6,882 bases of DNA from an archaeon (GTDB lineage Archaea; Nanobdellota; Nanobdellia; Pacearchaeales; GW2011-AR1): assembly GCA_027348755.1 (NCBI GenBank), contig DAIEOU010000020.1, positions 289 to 7,170 on the forward strand. The letters run 5' to 3'. Below, in pieces: positions 5,228-6,882 of this stretch. The translations under genes and the position numbers were made by a program. A model generated the notes under the pieces. The model did not search any database, was not told the origin of the DNA, and was given only the letters and a program-made list of their open reading frames with translations. Numbering within the stretch: position 1 is the first letter of the stretch; each line of letters opens with the position of its first letter.

Positions 5228-6595
5228 TCAGAATCTTCTCTCGCTTCTTCCGAAACTTCTTCCTCGGCTTCCACCACCACGACTTCCGCCGCTGTATGGG
5301 CTGCGCCTTGCTCCGTGTCTACTTCCGCCTGTAAATCTGCGCTCTCCGAACCCTCTGTCAGTCTGATCTCTCCCTCTTCCGAACCCTCTTCCTCCGAATC
5401 CTCCTCCAAATCTTCTTCCTCCGAATCCTCCTCCATGTCCGAATCTGCCTTGTCTGTCATCTCTAAATGATATTTGCACTCTTTCTATCTGAGGCATCTC
5501 AACACTTTCTATCTGCAGAGATTCATCAGAAAGAACTTCCTTGAAATTCATGTAATCATTTCTTGATACAATGTTCACAGCTATTCCATCTTTTCCTGCT
5601 CTTGCAGTTCTTCCAACTCTGTGAACGTATTCTTTGCTTGATTTAGGTATATCATAATTGTAAACATGTGAAACACCCTTTATATCCAGACCACGAGCAG
5701 CAACGTCAGTGCAAACAAGAACGCGGATGTCTTTTGAATGGAAAAGGTCTATAGTACTGTTCCTCTTGTTCTGAGAAAGCCCGCCATGTATTGCCATCGC
5801 TCCTATTCCATATCTCTTTAGATTCTTTGTTATTAAGTCTGCATTTCTTCTTGTGTTACAGAATACCATTACAAGATCTTGGTGCTCATTCTTAAGCAAG
5901 TGAATAAGCAAAGAGAATTTCATATCTTGAGGAGTATCATAATATACCTGCTTAAGTTTACTTGGATCCACATGACTTACAGCCCCCACTTCCTGAGGAT
6001 TTTGCATATATTTCTGAGCCATATGATTTATGTCTGGAGACATCGTTGCTGAGAAGAGAAGAGTCTGTCTTTTCTTAGGACAAGCTTCTATTATTGCAGT
6101 TATGTCCTCTATAAATCCCATATCTAACATTCTGTCTGCTTCGTCTAGAACGAGATATTTCAGTCTGCTTAAATCCAGAGCTCCATCCCTCAGATGATCA
6201 AGAAGTCTTCCTGGAGTCCCAGTAACTATGTCTGCTCGTTTCATTGCACGATATTGAGGTTCATATGAAACGCCTCCATAAACTGCAGCTATATTTACAT
6301 TAAGATATTTCCCGAATTTCAATAAGGATTTTGCGTTTTGTTCACTAAGTTCCCTTGTTGGAGTTATTATCAACGCTTGTATTCCCTGTCCTGGATTTTT
6401 ATGTACATGGTCAAGAATAGCAGCTCCAAATGCAAGAGTCTTTCCACTTCCTGTTGCAGCGCTTCCTATAACATCATGCCCTGCTACGACTAAAGGTATT
6501 GCCTTTTCTTGTATTTCGCTAGGTTCTTTAAAACCAGCATCTGCCAATGCATGAATGAGTTCTTCACTCAAGCCTAATTTTCTGAAACTTTCCAT
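5228..6595 (-). CDS. DEAD-box ATP-dependent RNA helicase with RGG-rich tail
   Basis: It unwinds short RNA duplexes using ATP, in ribosome assembly, RNA decay or cold adaptation. The 455-residue product has every family motif: Q motif (GF 21-22, IQ 28-29), motif I ATGSGKT (47-53), Ia PTREL (79-83), GG (107-108), Ib TPGR (127-130), II DEAD (151-154), III SAT (182-184), IV VFCNT (244-248), V TDVAARGLD (296-304) and VI HRVGRTAR (325-332). After the two RecA domains (to about 375) comes a tail of about 75 residues rich in Gly, Arg and Phe with RGF, GGR and RGGG elements, ending RSERRF, probably a disordered RNA-binding tail. The start ATG 6595 follows from the Q motif. The gene is convergent with the signal peptidase gene (16 bp between stops). 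Upstream are two hairpins and a TATA box predicting a leader of about 107 nt, unlike the leaderless neighbours, so post-transcriptional control is plausible. Confidence 0.95.
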   Translation of the reverse strand: MESFRKLGLSEELIHALADAGFKEPSEIQEKAIPLVVAGHDVIGSAATGSGKTLAFGAAILDHVHKNPGQGIQALIITPTRELSEQNAKSLLKFGKYLNVNIAAVYGGVSYEPQYRAMKRADIVTGTPGRLLDHLRDGALDLSRLKYLVLDEADRMLDMGFIEDITAIIEACPKKRQTLLFSATMSPDINHMAQKYMQNPQEVGAVSHVDPSKLKQVYYDTPQDMKFSLLIHLLKNEHQDLVMVFCNTRRNADLITKNLKRYGIGAMAIHGGLSQNKRNSTIDLFHSKDIRVLVCTDVAARGLDIKGVSHVYNYDIPKSSKEYVHRVGRTARAGKDGIAVNIVSRNDYMNFKEVLSDESLQIESVEMPQIERVQISFRDDRQGRFGHGGGFGGRRFGGGFGGRGFGRGRDQTDRGFGERRFTGGSRHGARRSPYSGGSRGGGSRGRSFGRSERRF

Positions 6596-6655
6596 TTTAT
6601 TCTAATCGTATCAAATTGTTCTCTCGTATAATCTTCGTTTCGTCTGTATCTGAAA

Positions 6656-6682
6656 AAAGAAATAGTGTTTATCTATTTCTTT
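6656..6682 (-). terminator. Perfect hairpin followed by a T-run in the helicase leader (attenuator- or terminator-like)
   Basis: On the minus strand, arms AAAGAAATAG and CTATTTCTTT pair over 10 bp around the 7-nt loop ATAAACA. The second arm runs into six Ts (6653-6658 on the opposite strand are A). Intrinsic bacterial terminators look like this, and archaeal polymerase stops at such T-runs even without the hairpin. It lies 60 bp before the helicase ATG and 110 bp after the PIN gene's stop, so it could attenuate the helicase transcript, end a short RNA starting near 6702, or end the PIN transcript. The stem is AT-rich and therefore only moderately stable. Confidence 0.5.
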
Positions 6683-6687
6683 ACACG

Positions 6688-6702
6688 ATCGCACAATGCG
6701 AT
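6688..6702. repeat. Short perfect hairpin ATCGCA-N3-TGCGAT
   Basis: Arms ATCGCA (6688-6693) and TGCGAT (6697-6702) are exact inverted copies around a 3-nt loop, GC-richer than the surroundings. Counting 25.5 bp from the TATA box at 6724-6731 puts the predicted minus-strand start at 6702, the first base of this hairpin, so the RNA would begin with a stem-loop. It could instead be a protein-binding palindrome on the DNA. Confidence 0.4.
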
Positions 6703-6723
6703 ATTGTTATGCACAAAACTCGC

Positions 6724-6731
6724 TATTTAAA
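6724..6731 (-). promoter_or_regulatory. Consensus TATA box upstream of the helicase, predicting a long leader
   Basis: The minus strand reads CTTTAAATAG, the best archaeal box match on this side of the helicase. Its distance to ATG 6595 is about 132 bp, so transcription would start near 6702 and leave about 107 nt of untranslated leader. A weaker alternative, ATTATACG at 6625-6632, would give a leader of about 8 nt. Confidence 0.5.
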
Positions 6732-6792
6732 GCTATGTAATACAGAAAACGTCAGGACTCAACGGGTAACAATCCACCACATTTTCAGAGAG

Positions 6793-6882
6793 TTACTTCT
6801 TCTTAAATTCAACATTCGGAAAGTTTTCAAACTCTTTATCTCCAGTCACAAATAAGCGTCCGTTTTTTAAAGAGAATACATA
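6793..6882 (-). CDS. C-terminal fragment of a probable PIN-domain nuclease (VapC-like), 5' part outside the window
   Basis: Only the last 29 residues are visible, ending with TAA at 6793. The segment NGRLFVTGDKEFENFPNVEF resembles the last strand and acidic motif of PIN-domain proteins, where a hydrophobic strand leads to V-T-x-D and then a short F-E-x-L-P-x-V-E-F ending. The Asp in TGDKEF would be one of the metal-binding acidic residues. PIN proteins cut RNA and include VapC toxins and RNA-processing factors; which one this is cannot be decided. A partner antitoxin would lie outside the window. It is upstream of the helicase on the same strand, but the TATA box and hairpins between them suggest separate transcripts. 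Confidence 0.6.
   Translation of the reverse strand, partial: YVFSLKNGRLFVTGDKEFENFPNVEFKKK

Noticed and set aside
5203..5460. An 85-codon very acidic open frame on the minus strand within the helicase tail
   Set aside because: It is the shifted frame of the Gly/Arg repeats: GGA/AGA-type codons read as Glu/Asp runs. It has no promoter box of its own and the helicase frame fully explains the region.
6690..6792. Possible tRNA or C/D box RNA between the helicase and PIN genes
   Set aside because: No cloverleaf could be built and no C box (RTGATGA) pairs with the single CTGA-like element.
6616..6855. Plus-strand open frame of 79 codons over the helicase leader
   Set aside because: It crosses the hairpins and the PIN fragment on the opposite strand, has no promoter box at the usual distance and no recognisable motif.

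Overview
The window looks like part of an AT-rich archaeal chromosome, most likely from a small-genome DPANN-type lineage (Micrarchaeota-like is a guess). Four things support this. The thymidine/AMP phosphorylase carries the archaeal motif KTSSRSITSAAGTAD. The signal peptidase uses a Ser/His/Asp layout rather than the bacterial Ser/Lys one. Isoleucine is written mostly as ATA. Most genes lack a Shine-Dalgarno site and instead have a T/A-rich box centred about 25 bp before the start codon, the arrangement of leaderless archaeal transcripts. Genes are short and closely packed, and the longest gap is about 200 bp. No mobile element, CRISPR array, tRNA or rRNA is visible.

Left part (minus strand, 1-1681). 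A membrane-anchored, probably surface-exposed protein runs off the left edge. Its start overlaps by 17 nt the end of a 45-residue ribbon-helix-helix (RHH) regulator. The regulator's promoter region holds a 15+15 nt inverted repeat, a candidate operator. Upstream of these, with its own promoter, is a 234-residue conserved-looking protein of unknown function.

Middle (plus strand, 1775-5211). A divergent promoter region of 93 bp leads to an AI-2E/UPF0118-family membrane transporter. It is followed by a phosphorylase of the AMP/thymidine phosphorylase family that lacks the N-terminal domain of classical archaeal AMP phosphorylases, then two small unknown proteins (88 and 95 residues), then a type I signal peptidase-like protein. 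Most of these have their own promoter box, so this is a head-to-tail row of short units rather than one clear operon.

Right part (minus strand, 5228-6882). A DEAD-box RNA helicase with a Gly/Arg-rich (RGG) tail converges on the signal peptidase with 16 bp between stop codons. Its upstream region is unlike the others: a consensus TATA box predicts a leader of about 107 nt with a hairpin at its first base and a second perfect 10-bp hairpin ending in six Ts. This could be a regulatory leader or a small separate RNA. At the right edge is the C-terminal end of what looks like a PIN-domain nuclease.

No pathway links all the genes. The most interesting points are the helicase leader, the RHH/surface-protein pair with its candidate operator, the shortened phosphorylase with a Cys at a phosphate-site Ser position, and the very regular spacing of promoter boxes.
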